This document shows, piece by piece, positions 1 through 7,080 of a stretch of 10,970 bases of DNA. Each line of letters opens with the position of its first letter. Position 1 is the stretch's first letter. The notes below the pieces were generated by a model. It had not been told where the DNA came from, made no database searches, and saw only the letters and a list, made by a program, of their open reading frames with translations. The position numbers and the translations under genes are program-made. The DNA is from an uncultured Colwellia sp. (lineage in GTDB: Bacteria; Pseudomonadota; Gammaproteobacteria; Enterobacterales; Alteromonadaceae): contig CAJWBY010000152.1 in NCBI GenBank assembly GCA_913020705.1, forward strand, positions 1 through 10,970, in the 5' to 3' direction.

Positions 1-795
1 AACCGCATAAACCAAATGGTCGCTATGGGGGTTTTAAATGAATTAGGAGTATCTGCTGATGCCGTAGCGAATGGTTTAGAAGCATTAACAAGCTTAAAAC
101 TGTCATTAAAAAGCCAACCTTACACTTTGGTTATAATGGATTGTCAAATGCCTGAAATGGATGGATATGAATCCACACGGCGCATTCGCCTTGGTGAGGC
201 TGGAAAGGAGAACACAGCAATTCCTATTATCGCGATGACAGCAAATGCCATGCAAGGTGATAAAGAAAAATGCTTAATCGCGGGTATGGATGACTACCTA
301 ACGAAACCGATAGAGCCTATTAAGGTCAATGAGAAATTAATGCAGTGGTTAGGCGTGACTGCTCAGGAAGACACCTCTGTTAATACCGAAATGTTAAATG
401 CTGCCCCCATTACGTTGAATCAACAGGAAATAGAACAGTCAGAAAATGAAGAAGACTCACTATGGCAACAAGCTGCATTATTAAAAAGACTTGGAGGGAA
501 CCCTAAGAAAATGGCACTTTTAGTAAAGTGTTACTTAGATGATTGCGAAGAAAAAACACAAGAACTTAAAAGTGCTATACAAGATGAAGATTGGCAAAAA
601 ACAAATTACAACCTTCATTCAATTAAAGGTGCTGTAGGTAATTTAGGTGGTACTCAGGTACAGAGTTTGGTCGCTTCAATTGAAGAGTTATCTAAAGAAG
701 AAAATGGATCGTTATTGAACGAAAACATTCCAGAATTATATGCTGCATTAGATACTTTTAATTCATTACTTGCTGAATACTTAAAAGAACATTAG
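1..795 (+). CDS. Hybrid sensor histidine kinase, C-terminal part (receiver + HPt), 5' partial
   Basis: The frame is open from base 1 (it reads NRINQMVA before the first internal ATG at 16), so this is the 3' end of a longer gene whose start lies outside the window. The 264 visible residues hold a receiver domain (about 1-115) with the phospho-acceptor Asp at 139-141 in VIMDCQMPEMDG, the switch Thr in AMTANAM and the conserved Lys in YLTKPI. After a Glu/Gln-rich linker comes an HPt domain (about 150-264) with the phospho-His at 616-618 in LHSIKGAVGNLGG, which matches the canonical HxxKG pattern. NRxNQ-type starts are typical of receivers fused behind a kinase core, so a BarA/TorS-like hybrid kinase is inferred. 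The kinase and sensor parts are not visible, so the signal is unknown. The exporter gene follows after 31 nt. Both phosphorelay modules look intact. Confidence 0.9.
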   Translation, partial: NRINQMVAMGVLNELGVSADAVANGLEALTSLKLSLKSQPYTLVIMDCQMPEMDGYESTRRIRLGEAGKENTAIPIIAMTANAMQGDKEKCLIAGMDDYLTKPIEPIKVNEKLMQWLGVTAQEDTSVNTEMLNAAPITLNQQEIEQSENEEDSLWQQAALLKRLGGNPKKMALLVKCYLDDCEEKTQELKSAIQDEDWQKTNYNLHSIKGAVGNLGGTQVQSLVASIEELSKEENGSLLNENIPELYAALDTFNSLLAEYLKEH

Positions 796-816
796 AGTTT
801 CATAAAAATTACTAGT

Positions 817-822
817 GGGAAG
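817..822 (+). promoter_or_regulatory. Ribosome binding site that fixes the LysE-family start
   Basis: GGGAAG lies 4 nt before the ATG at 827. A GTG in the same frame at 815 would overlap this site and has no Shine-Dalgarno sequence of its own, so the ATG is preferred. The protein then starts MELLQGLLLI, directly in the first membrane helix, as is usual for LysE/RhtB exporters. Confidence 0.6.
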
Positions 823-826
823 TACG

Positions 827-1474
827 ATGGAACTTTTACAAGGTTTGCTGTTAATCAGTTCAATTCACTTATTGGCAGCGGCTTCACCTGGGCCTGATTT
901 TATTCTTGTTTCTCAACAAACATTAACCCACGGGAAAAAAGCAGGTTTTATGTGCAGTATCGGTATTGCATTGGGTTTATCAATACATATTATTTATTCC
1001 ACCTTAGGTTTAGCTGCCATTATCGCCAACTCTTCTACTACTTTATGGGTCATTAAAGTATTGGGGGGTAGTTATTTAATATACTTGGGCATTCAAGGGA
1101 TCCGATCAAAAGCTTGCACCGAAGTCACTAAAGGTACCACTGAAAAAATCGCCCCTAATATGTCAATAAAACGTTCTTCATTCAAAAATATAGGTATTGG
1201 TTTTTTATGTAATGCGTTAAACCCCAAAGCACCTATATATTTTGTCGCACTTTTTACTGTCGTTCTTTCTCCTGATTTACCCTTATTACATTTAGTTATT
1301 TATGGACTGTGGATGATGGCAATACAGCTTGCTTGGTTTTCTTCAGTAGTTCTCTTATTATCCCGTCCAAAAATCAATGAAAAGTTTCAACGTTTAGGTT
1401 ACTGGATAGATCGTATTCTAGGTGGTGCAATGATATTCATCGGTTTAAAAATACTTACCAGTAAAATTAATTAG
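827..1474 (+). CDS. LysE/RhtB-family amino-acid exporter
   Basis: An inner-membrane efflux protein of 215 residues, close to the usual 200-215 of the family. Family hallmarks are visible: a hydrophobic N-terminus running into AASPGPDFILV (the PGP motif at residues 21-23), a glycine-rich second helix (about 40-66), a third helix (about 73-90), a polar loop (about 91-118), then NALNPKAPIYF (NPK at 132-134) leading into the C-terminal helices. Family members export amino acids or related metabolites such as homoserine, threonine, lysine, leucine or cysteine derivatives using the proton motive force. The substrate cannot be told from sequence. It sits 31 nt after the hybrid kinase and 24 nt before the Mpo1-like gene, so it is probably part of the same transcript. 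The start is ATG 827 rather than the in-frame GTG at 815. Confidence 0.9.
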   Translation: MELLQGLLLISSIHLLAAASPGPDFILVSQQTLTHGKKAGFMCSIGIALGLSIHIIYSTLGLAAIIANSSTTLWVIKVLGGSYLIYLGIQGIRSKACTEVTKGTTEKIAPNMSIKRSSFKNIGIGFLCNALNPKAPIYFVALFTVVLSPDLPLLHLVIYGLWMMAIQLAWFSSVVLLLSRPKINEKFQRLGYWIDRILGGAMIFIGLKILTSKIN

Positions 1475-1498
1475 AAGAATAAAACAAGGATTTAGGGG

Positions 1499-1807
1499 AT
1501 GACATCAAAAAAATATCAAACGTTTAAAGAGTTTTATCCATTCTATTTAAGCCAACATCAAAATATTATGTGTAGACGATTACACTTTATTGGCTCATCG
1601 CTCATATTATTACTTATTGGTTATTGTATTAGTGATAATGCTTGGCAAGGCTTATGGTTTATCCCTGTTATTGGATACGGATTTGCATGGCTTGGCCACT
1701 TCATATTTGAGAAAAATAGACCCGCAACATTTACTTACCCTGTTTATAGTTTGATAGGTGATTGGGTTATGTTTAAAGATATATTGATTCGTAAAATTAG
1801 ATTTTAA
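1499..1807 (+). CDS. Mpo1-like / DUF962 family membrane protein
   Basis: A 102-residue protein with the DUF962 pattern: FKEFYPFYLSQH near the N-terminus, CRRLHFIGS at 25-33, two hydrophobic segments (about 30-45 and 51-66), then GHFIFEKNRPATF at 66-78 and GDWVMF near the end. His20, His29 and His67 are candidates for metal ligands. The yeast homologue Mpo1 is an iron-dependent dioxygenase that shortens 2-hydroxy fatty acids in alpha-oxidation; whether bacterial relatives do this is not established, so a role in lipid metabolism is inference. AAGGA at 1486-1490 lies 8 nt before the ATG and supports this start. The gene is packed between the exporter (24 nt) and the DUF1697 gene (18 nt). Confidence 0.88.
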   Translation: MTSKKYQTFKEFYPFYLSQHQNIMCRRLHFIGSSLILLLIGYCISDNAWQGLWFIPVIGYGFAWLGHFIFEKNRPATFTYPVYSLIGDWVMFKDILIRKIRF

Positions 1808-1825
1808 TAGAACCAAGGCAGAATA

Positions 1826-2368
1826 ATGACTACTTATATTTCATTGCTCCGAGGAATTAATGTTAGCGGACAAAAACAAATAAAAATGGCTGCACTAAAA
1901 GTTGTTTATGAATCACTTAAATTTGAACGTGTGAGGACTTATATTCAAAGTGGCAATGTCGTTTTTCAAAGTTCAAATGATAAAATCACCCTAAATAAAA
2001 ATATCGAAATAGCGATAAAAGAGCACTTTGATTTTGACGCACCTGTACTAATTCTTACTCAGCATCAATTAGAGAGCACGGCTAAAAACCTTCCCTTCAC
2101 TTCTATCAACATTGAAGAAGAAGGAAATAAGATAATTGTATTTTTTCTGTCTGAGAGTATTTCAATTGACCAAGAAAACACCCTTGGTGCGTATCTTTCA
2201 AATTCAGAGCAGTTAGTCTTGAACCAAAATGTTATCTATCTATATTGCCCAGAAGGTTCAGGGAAAAGTAAATTAACAAACAAATTGATTGAAACAAAAC
2301 TAAAGTTAACTTCGACGGCTCGCAATATTAAAACCGTTAACAAACTGCTGTTATTAGCTAACAGCTAA
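1826..2368 (+). CDS. DUF1697 family protein
   Basis: A 180-residue, probably cytoplasmic protein with the usual length and landmarks of DUF1697: YISLLRGINVSG at 4-15, YIQSGNVVFQSS at 39-50, a middle alpha/beta region, GSGKSKL at 144-150 and STARNIKTVNKLL near the C-terminus. The family is widespread and no function is established; I do not assign one. GSGKSK resembles a P-loop but is a family motif at the C-terminal end and lacks the fold context of a nucleotide-binding site. AAGG at 1815-1818, 7 nt before the ATG, supports the start. It is the last gene of the + strand cluster and converges on the TPR kinase 38 nt away. No strong terminator is visible between them. Confidence 0.9.
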   Translation: MTTYISLLRGINVSGQKQIKMAALKVVYESLKFERVRTYIQSGNVVFQSSNDKITLNKNIEIAIKEHFDFDAPVLILTQHQLESTAKNLPFTSINIEEEGNKIIVFFLSESISIDQENTLGAYLSNSEQLVLNQNVIYLYCPEGSGKSKLTNKLIETKLKLTSTARNIKTVNKLLLLANS

Positions 2369-2406
2369 TCTACATAATGGAATAACTTTAACTCCACGTT
2401 ATATAG

Positions 2407-5277
2407 TTACCAGAGAACTTGGTCTATTTCATTAAGTAAGTTTTGCGCTGAATCACTGATAAGTTCGGAAGATCCCGTTTTTATATGCTTTTCTAGTTTT
2501 ATGGCACTCACTGAAACAAGTGAAAAACCAAACATTTGTGACGCCCCAGCAATACGATGTGCAAGTTCCGCAAGTTTTGTTAACTCATTGTTTTTAATAT
2601 GAAGTATTAAATCTTGTTGCTCTAAAACTAGGTTTGATTTAAATTCAATAACTAAGTCCGTCATATCAACCGCGTTAATTTTATTTTCAGCATCATTTTG
2701 ATCAGTTGATTCACCATAATATTGAACAATAGTGGCAATAAATAACTTTCTTTCAATCGGTTTTTTTAGATGTCCATCGAAACCCAGTGCCAAATACTTA
2801 TCAATTTCATGAGACATGGCATTGGCGGTCAGTGCAACAATGGGTTTTAAGCATCCTTTTTGTCTTAGTACTTTAAATGCTTCAATACCATCCATTTCAG
2901 GCATTTGAATGTCCATTAGGATAAGTTTAGGATCAGACTCTAAGCAGAGTTCGACAGCTTCTCGACCATTACTCGCGCATAACACCTCTAACCCTAATGA
3001 TGTAAGTAGGCGGGCAATTAAGCGACGATTATCATCATGGTCATCTGCAAGTACAACTTGCCCACTAAAGTTAGTTTCCTGCTCTACAGAAACTAATGCT
3101 GACGCAATAATACTCGTTGGAGGAATATTAATTAACTGATTAATATTAATTTGCTTACATGGTAACGTTAACGTAAAGGTGCTCCCTTTATTTAGCACAC
3201 TTGTAACCGATATTTTTCCTGACATTAATTTTGCTAACTGTTCCGATAAACACAATCCTAGACCTGAACCTCCAAATCGTCGACTAATACTACTGTCACC
3301 TTGTGTAAAACTCGTAAACACTTGTTGTAACTGAGTTTCACTCATGCCAATACCAGTATCTGTTACGGCGATAGTTAATAATGAATCTTTTACTGAAACA
3401 TTAATTATTACAGACCCTTTACTGGTAAATTTAATTGCATTTGAACATAAATTTATTAGAATTTGTTTTAATCGAAAACTATCAATGGTCAGAAGGAATG
3501 AGCTTGGCAAAGTATGAATTATTTGGAAATCCAGTCCTTTTTCATTAGCTGATTTCCTAAATAGATTCGCTAAATCATGTAATATTATTTGTAAGTCTTG
3601 TTCGACTAATTCCAATTCTAACTTGTTAGCTTCGACTTTACTCAAATCTAAAATATTATTAATCAATTCTAATAAGTGCAAACTATTACCATGAATAATT
3701 TCGACTTCTTTATATAAGTATTTTTCATCGATATCACCATTAGTAATTGCCTCTGCTTGACCAATGATAGACGTTAATGGGGTTCGAATTTCATGACTCA
3801 TATTGGCTAAGAATTGACTTTTAATGGCATTAGCCTTAACTAACTCATTCGTTAATAATTCTAATTCTTGTGTTCGATTTTTTACCCTTTTTGACAAGTT
3901 TAATTTTGAACGGCGTTCAATATTACGATTCAATACAAATAAAATTAAAACAATAATAAACGCGGCTACTGCAAGACTGAAAATACGGAGTTGTTCAGCT
4001 TGCTCTGATTGTAACTGTTGGAGTATTTCGTTTTGTTTTAACTGTTTGACTTCTTGTTTTAACTTTTCAGACTCAAAGTTTGCCAATCGACTATTAAGTT
4101 GATCATTCGCAACTTTTCTTGTTCTTTTTATATATTCCTGATGAGTTTTAAATGCTGCACTTTGCTTGTTTTGTGCTGAATAAATTAAAGACAGTAGCAT
4201 CATGTTATTGCTAATTTGTTCTTGTTGATCATTTTTGTGAGCTACAACGTCAGATAGTAGTAAATTGTTGTAGGCTTTTTCAACATACCCTAAAGAAAAT
4301 TGCGCTGCAGCCAGCTCATATAAACCGCCTAAATAGGCATCTTGATGGTCTGTAGCTTTACCAATAGTGACTGCTGTTTGTGCATGTTTCATAGCATTCA
4401 CAGGCTGATTCATCATATTGTAAAGCCCTGCAGTATTATGACTAAATGCAGCCAAATAAAATTTATCGCTAGTTTTTTCAAAATATGCAAGGGCTTGTAG
4501 CAACAAATTCAAGCCTTTTTGGTGTTCTCCAGAATACTTATAAGTACTTCCTAATTCACCTCTGGCTTTAGCTAACGTTAACTTGTCTTCTGAATTGGAG
4601 AGTTCTTCAATAACATCCAAATATCGCTCTATAGCTACATCGAAACGTTTGAGGCGCAAATATAAGCCCGCAATATTATAACGAATATCAATTTGATCGT
4701 TTTTACTACCAAATTTTTCATAAATATTTTCAGCAAGTTGTAAGTTATCTATAGCACTTTGAAAATCACCCCACTTAATATAAGCCAAGCCTATATTATT
4801 ATATAAATTAGCATGTTTAAGTGGTTTATCTAAACTCAAATAAAACGTTAATGATACGTTATAGGCTTCAACGGCTTCCTTTGCTTCACCTTTTAAATAA
4901 TGATAAATGCCGACACTTTTGTAAGCATCGGCCTCTACATTTTCAAAGTCATTTTTAGATGCAATATACAGAATTCGTTTGGCCGTAATTAATGCAAGGC
5001 TAAGATCTCTTAGCTCATAATAACGACTTTCTTGTATTTTTAGAATTGCAATCGTTTGACGAGGAGTTAAATCCAAACGATTCAATAGTGATATCGAGTA
5101 GTCAACAGCTTCTTGATTACCCTCTATATTTTTGAGTTGCAGTATTTTTTTCGATATATTTTCATCATCAAAAAGCATTTCACTTTTTTCAGCAGCTAAA
5201 GTCGCTATAGAAAAAAGTGATATTTGAATAATAAATAAAGTGTAAATAATACGTTTAAAAGCAATCATTAACTGCAT
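2407..5277 (-). CDS. TPR-containing hybrid sensor histidine kinase with receiver and HPt-like tail
   Basis: A 956-residue membrane phosphorelay protein. Domains in order: signal peptide or N-terminal anchor (about 1-29, hydrophobic core IIYTLFIIQ, ending near TLAA); helical TPR-like repeats (about 45-390, with several G-x-Y and A-x-x-Y/F repeat signatures); coiled coil (about 395-430); membrane helix (about 432-451); HisKA with phospho-His495 in ANMSHEIRTP; HATPase with N box Asn613, DTGIG at 640-644 and GGSGLGL at 669-675; receiver (about 740-850) with Asp789 in LMDIQMPEMDG, Thr817 and Lys839; C-terminal HPt-like segment (about 870-956) with His907 in AHRIAGAS. The repeats should face the periplasm and the catalytic part the cytoplasm. 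The HPt motif has Ala910 where HxxKG has Lys. The start is uncertain: ATG 5277 has no clear ribosome site, whereas ATG 5268 has GGA 8 nt upstream and gives a more ordinary signal peptide. The signal and partner regulator are unknown. The ion channel gene lies 93 nt upstream; I see no convincing promoter in that gap. Confidence 0.93.
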   Translation of the reverse strand: MQLMIAFKRIIYTLFIIQISLFSIATLAAEKSEMLFDDENISKKILQLKNIEGNQEAVDYSISLLNRLDLTPRQTIAILKIQESRYYELRDLSLALITAKRILYIASKNDFENVEADAYKSVGIYHYLKGEAKEAVEAYNVSLTFYLSLDKPLKHANLYNNIGLAYIKWGDFQSAIDNLQLAENIYEKFGSKNDQIDIRYNIAGLYLRLKRFDVAIERYLDVIEELSNSEDKLTLAKARGELGSTYKYSGEHQKGLNLLLQALAYFEKTSDKFYLAAFSHNTAGLYNMMNQPVNAMKHAQTAVTIGKATDHQDAYLGGLYELAAAQFSLGYVEKAYNNLLLSDVVAHKNDQQEQISNNMMLLSLIYSAQNKQSAAFKTHQEYIKRTRKVANDQLNSRLANFESEKLKQEVKQLKQNEILQQLQSEQAEQLRIFSLAVAAFIIVLILFVLNRNIERRSKLNLSKRVKNRTQELELLTNELVKANAIKSQFLANMSHEIRTPLTSIIGQAEAITNGDIDEKYLYKEVEIIHGNSLHLLELINNILDLSKVEANKLELELVEQDLQIILHDLANLFRKSANEKGLDFQIIHTLPSSFLLTIDSFRLKQILINLCSNAIKFTSKGSVIINVSVKDSLLTIAVTDTGIGMSETQLQQVFTSFTQGDSSISRRFGGSGLGLCLSEQLAKLMSGKISVTSVLNKGSTFTLTLPCKQININQLINIPPTSIIASALVSVEQETNFSGQVVLADDHDDNRRLIARLLTSLGLEVLCASNGREAVELCLESDPKLILMDIQMPEMDGIEAFKVLRQKGCLKPIVALTANAMSHEIDKYLALGFDGHLKKPIERKLFIATIVQYYGESTDQNDAENKINAVDMTDLVIEFKSNLVLEQQDLILHIKNNELTKLAELAHRIAGASQMFGFSLVSVSAIKLEKHIKTGSSELISDSAQNLLNEIDQVLW

Positions 5278-5370
5278 CCAAAAGACTTGAATTAAATATG
5301 ATTTTTACTTTTATAACATCTTATTTAATCAAATCCCACAAGTGTTACTTAAACGGCAAAAATATTATGA

Positions 5371-6201
5371 CTAACGTTTAACTTTTTCGATGAGAATAGC
5401 TTTAATTTCAGCCAATTCACGCTCAAGCTTTTCAATCTGTGCTCGGCTAGCAGGTTCTCCGCCTTCCCCCGTTTCACCATGTTGTTCAGCTCTATAGTTT
5501 TCGTGTTCTTTACCCATGACTTCTAATATAGTTCCCACCATCATATTCAAAAAGATAAACGCCGTTAAGAAGATAAAGGACAGATAATAAATCCAACTAA
5601 GGGGATGAACAGCCATCGTTTCGTACATTACGTCTGTCCAATCTTCAAAAGTAGCAACACGAAAAAGTGTTAACATAGAAATTGAAACATCCCCCCATAA
5701 AACATCATTAATATTATGAAAAAACATACTACCAATAGCAGCATAAATATAAAAAATTACAAACATTAACAAAGCTATATAACCCATACGAGGAATAGCT
5801 TTAATAAGAGCATTAATCAATAAACGTAATTCTGGCACCATAGAAACCAAGCGAAGAACTCGAAAGACTCTTAATAAACGGGCTAACAAAACTCCAGATC
5901 CGCCCGTTGGTATCAAACTACCAATAACAATTAACGTATCGAAAATATTCCAGCCATTTTTAAAAAAAGCTTTCTTATTAGGGAATGCCATAAAGCGTAT
6001 GACTAATTCAAAGACAAAGAAAACGGTAATAGCATTATCAAGAAAAGCGAGTACCTTTAAAGATTGCGGAGACAAATCATGCGTTTTTGCACCAATTAGC
6101 AATGCTGAAATGATAATGACAGTAATAATTGACCACTGAAATAAAGGGCTTGAATCTATTTTCTTTAAACGACCTTGTGCGCGTAAAACAAAAGAACTCA
6201 T
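5371..6201 (-). CDS. BacNav-type voltage-gated cation channel (single-domain, six helices)
   Basis: A 276-residue inner-membrane ion channel subunit with the layout of NaChBac/NavAb, expected to form a tetramer. Helices: S1 about 22-38, S2 53-72 (acidic Glu65), S3 83-97 (Asn85 and Asp88), S4 103-122 with Arg at 108, 111, 114 and 117 spaced every third residue as in a voltage sensor, S5 138-160, a pore loop around 176-192 and S6 203-227. The pore loop reads TLFRVATFEDWTD and aligns with TLFQVVTLESWAS of NaChBac; the filter is T184-F-E-D-W-T-D190. The C-terminus (about 252-273) is a predicted coiled coil, as in BacNav channels, where it holds the tetramer together. The length and S4 argue for a complete channel. 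It begins 24 nt after gloC and is probably co-transcribed with it. Ion selectivity (sodium, calcium or mixed) is not settled by sequence. Confidence 0.9.
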   Translation of the reverse strand: MSSFVLRAQGRLKKIDSSPLFQWSIITVIIISALLIGAKTHDLSPQSLKVLAFLDNAITVFFVFELVIRFMAFPNKKAFFKNGWNIFDTLIVIGSLIPTGGSGVLLARLLRVFRVLRLVSMVPELRLLINALIKAIPRMGYIALLMFVIFYIYAAIGSMFFHNINDVLWGDVSISMLTLFRVATFEDWTDVMYETMAVHPLSWIYYLSFIFLTAFIFLNMMVGTILEVMGKEHENYRAEQHGETGEGGEPASRAQIEKLERELAEIKAILIEKVKR

Positions 6202-6225
6202 AAATAAGGGTCTCTAAAAGTAAAA

Positions 6226-6870
6226 CTAATGTGTGCTATCGCTAACATAGGGATTATTGCGACGTTCATCACCAAAGGTGCTCATCGGTCCATGTCCAGG
6301 AATGAATCTTATGTCATTACCAAGCGGAAATAAATTTTCACGAATAGAACAAATTAAGGTTGCATGATCACCTCGTGGAAAATCAGTTCGGCCGATTGAT
6401 CCTTTAAATATTACATCCCCTACTTGAGCAAGTCGAGATTCTCGATGAAAAAACACTACATGACCAGGTGTATGCCCCGGACAAAAATAAACTTCTAATT
6501 CAAGGTTACCAAAAGTAACTGTATCACCTTGGTCTAACCAACGATCAGGTTTAAAAATATCACCCTTTGAAAAACCAAACATTTCTTTCTGTTTAGGCAT
6601 TAAATCTATCCAGAACTGATCTTCTTTATGCGGACCTTCAATGGGTACATTAAAATGTTCTGCTAATAACTTAGTAGCTCCGGCATGATCAATATGAGCA
6701 TGTGTTAAAAGCACTTTCTCTAAGGTTAAACCTTCTTCACTTATGGCGGCTAGAATTATATCCAGATCGCCTCCGGGATCAACAACAGCGGCTTTTTGGG
6801 TTTCATCACACCAAAACAAGGTGCAGTTTTGTTGGAATTTAGTCACTGGAATAATTTTAAATTGGAGCAT
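6226..6870 (-). CDS. gloC: GloC (YcbL)-type glyoxalase II, metallo-beta-lactamase fold
   Basis: A 214-residue cytoplasmic hydrolase, almost the same length as E. coli YcbL/GloC. The zinc-binding motif THAHIDH is at 56-62, with further ligands His133 (PGHTPGH), Asp152 (GDVIFKG) and His193 (PGHGPMST). GRTDFPRGDH at 160-169 and the opening FKIIPVTKFQQNC are close to GloC as I recall it. Type II glyoxalases hydrolyse S-lactoylglutathione to lactate and glutathione, the last step of methylglyoxal detoxification; other substrates are possible in this superfamily. An AAGAGA-like stretch lies about 9 nt before the ATG and is a modest ribosome site. It is first in a - strand run followed by the ion channel (24 nt) and the TPR kinase, and is divergent from the NSS symporter. 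Confidence 0.88.
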   Translation of the reverse strand: MLQFKIIPVTKFQQNCTLFWCDETQKAAVVDPGGDLDIILAAISEEGLTLEKVLLTHAHIDHAGATKLLAEHFNVPIEGPHKEDQFWIDLMPKQKEMFGFSKGDIFKPDRWLDQGDTVTFGNLELEVYFCPGHTPGHVVFFHRESRLAQVGDVIFKGSIGRTDFPRGDHATLICSIRENLFPLGNDIRFIPGHGPMSTFGDERRNNPYVSDSTH

Positions 6871-6972
6871 GTCAGCGTTTCTCTTGAACCTTGGTTGTTC
6901 GATTAATTAAACTTTAACCGATATTGGGGTGATATTTTTGAAAGCAAGTTACTAATACTGTTCGCTTTAAAG

Positions 6973-7000
6973 TTTACAGTGTTTGTATTATTCCGATAAC
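6973..7000 (+). promoter_or_regulatory. Candidate sigma-70 promoter for the NSS symporter
   Basis: TTTACA (6973-6978, 5 of 6 to TTGACA) and GATAAC (6995-7000, 4 of 6 to TATAAT) are separated by 16 nt in the divergent region between gloC and the symporter. Transcription would start near 7007, leaving a leader of about 75 nt before the ATG at 7081. In AT-rich DNA such matches arise by chance, so this is tentative. Confidence 0.35.
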
Positions 7001-7080
7001 ATATTTTTAAAAAATCGTTGCTAAATGATCTGAACTCGGTAAGCTCATCAACAAATAAAAATAATTGCATTCAATCATAT

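Noticed and set aside
815..826. GTG at 815 as the LysE-family start
   Set aside because: It overlaps the GGGAAG ribosome site of the ATG at 827 and would add four polar residues before the first helix.
2255..2275. GSGKSK in the DUF1697 protein as a Walker A nucleotide-binding site
   Set aside because: The motif sits near the C-terminus without the expected preceding beta strand or a Walker B partner, and this position is a family-typical motif of DUF1697.
2354..2368. TTAGCT-AAC-AGCTAA inverted repeat at the end of the DUF1697 gene as a terminator
   Set aside because: The stem is only 6 bp, AT-rich, overlaps the stop codon and is not followed by a T-run, so it is unlikely to terminate well.
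2909..3139. 76-residue open frame on the + strand
   Set aside because: It lies wholly inside the receiver-coding part of the TPR kinase on the opposite strand, has a low-complexity, Ser/Arg-rich translation and no ribosome site or family match.
3824..4102. 92-residue open frame on the + strand
   Set aside because: It is antisense to the membrane helix and coiled-coil region of the TPR kinase and its Cys/Asn-rich product looks like a shadow of that coding sequence.
5278..5370. A promoter for the TPR kinase in the 93-nt gap
   Set aside because: Only weak matches such as TTGTGG and TGTTAT at a 17-nt spacing were found, which is no better than chance in this AT-rich sequence.
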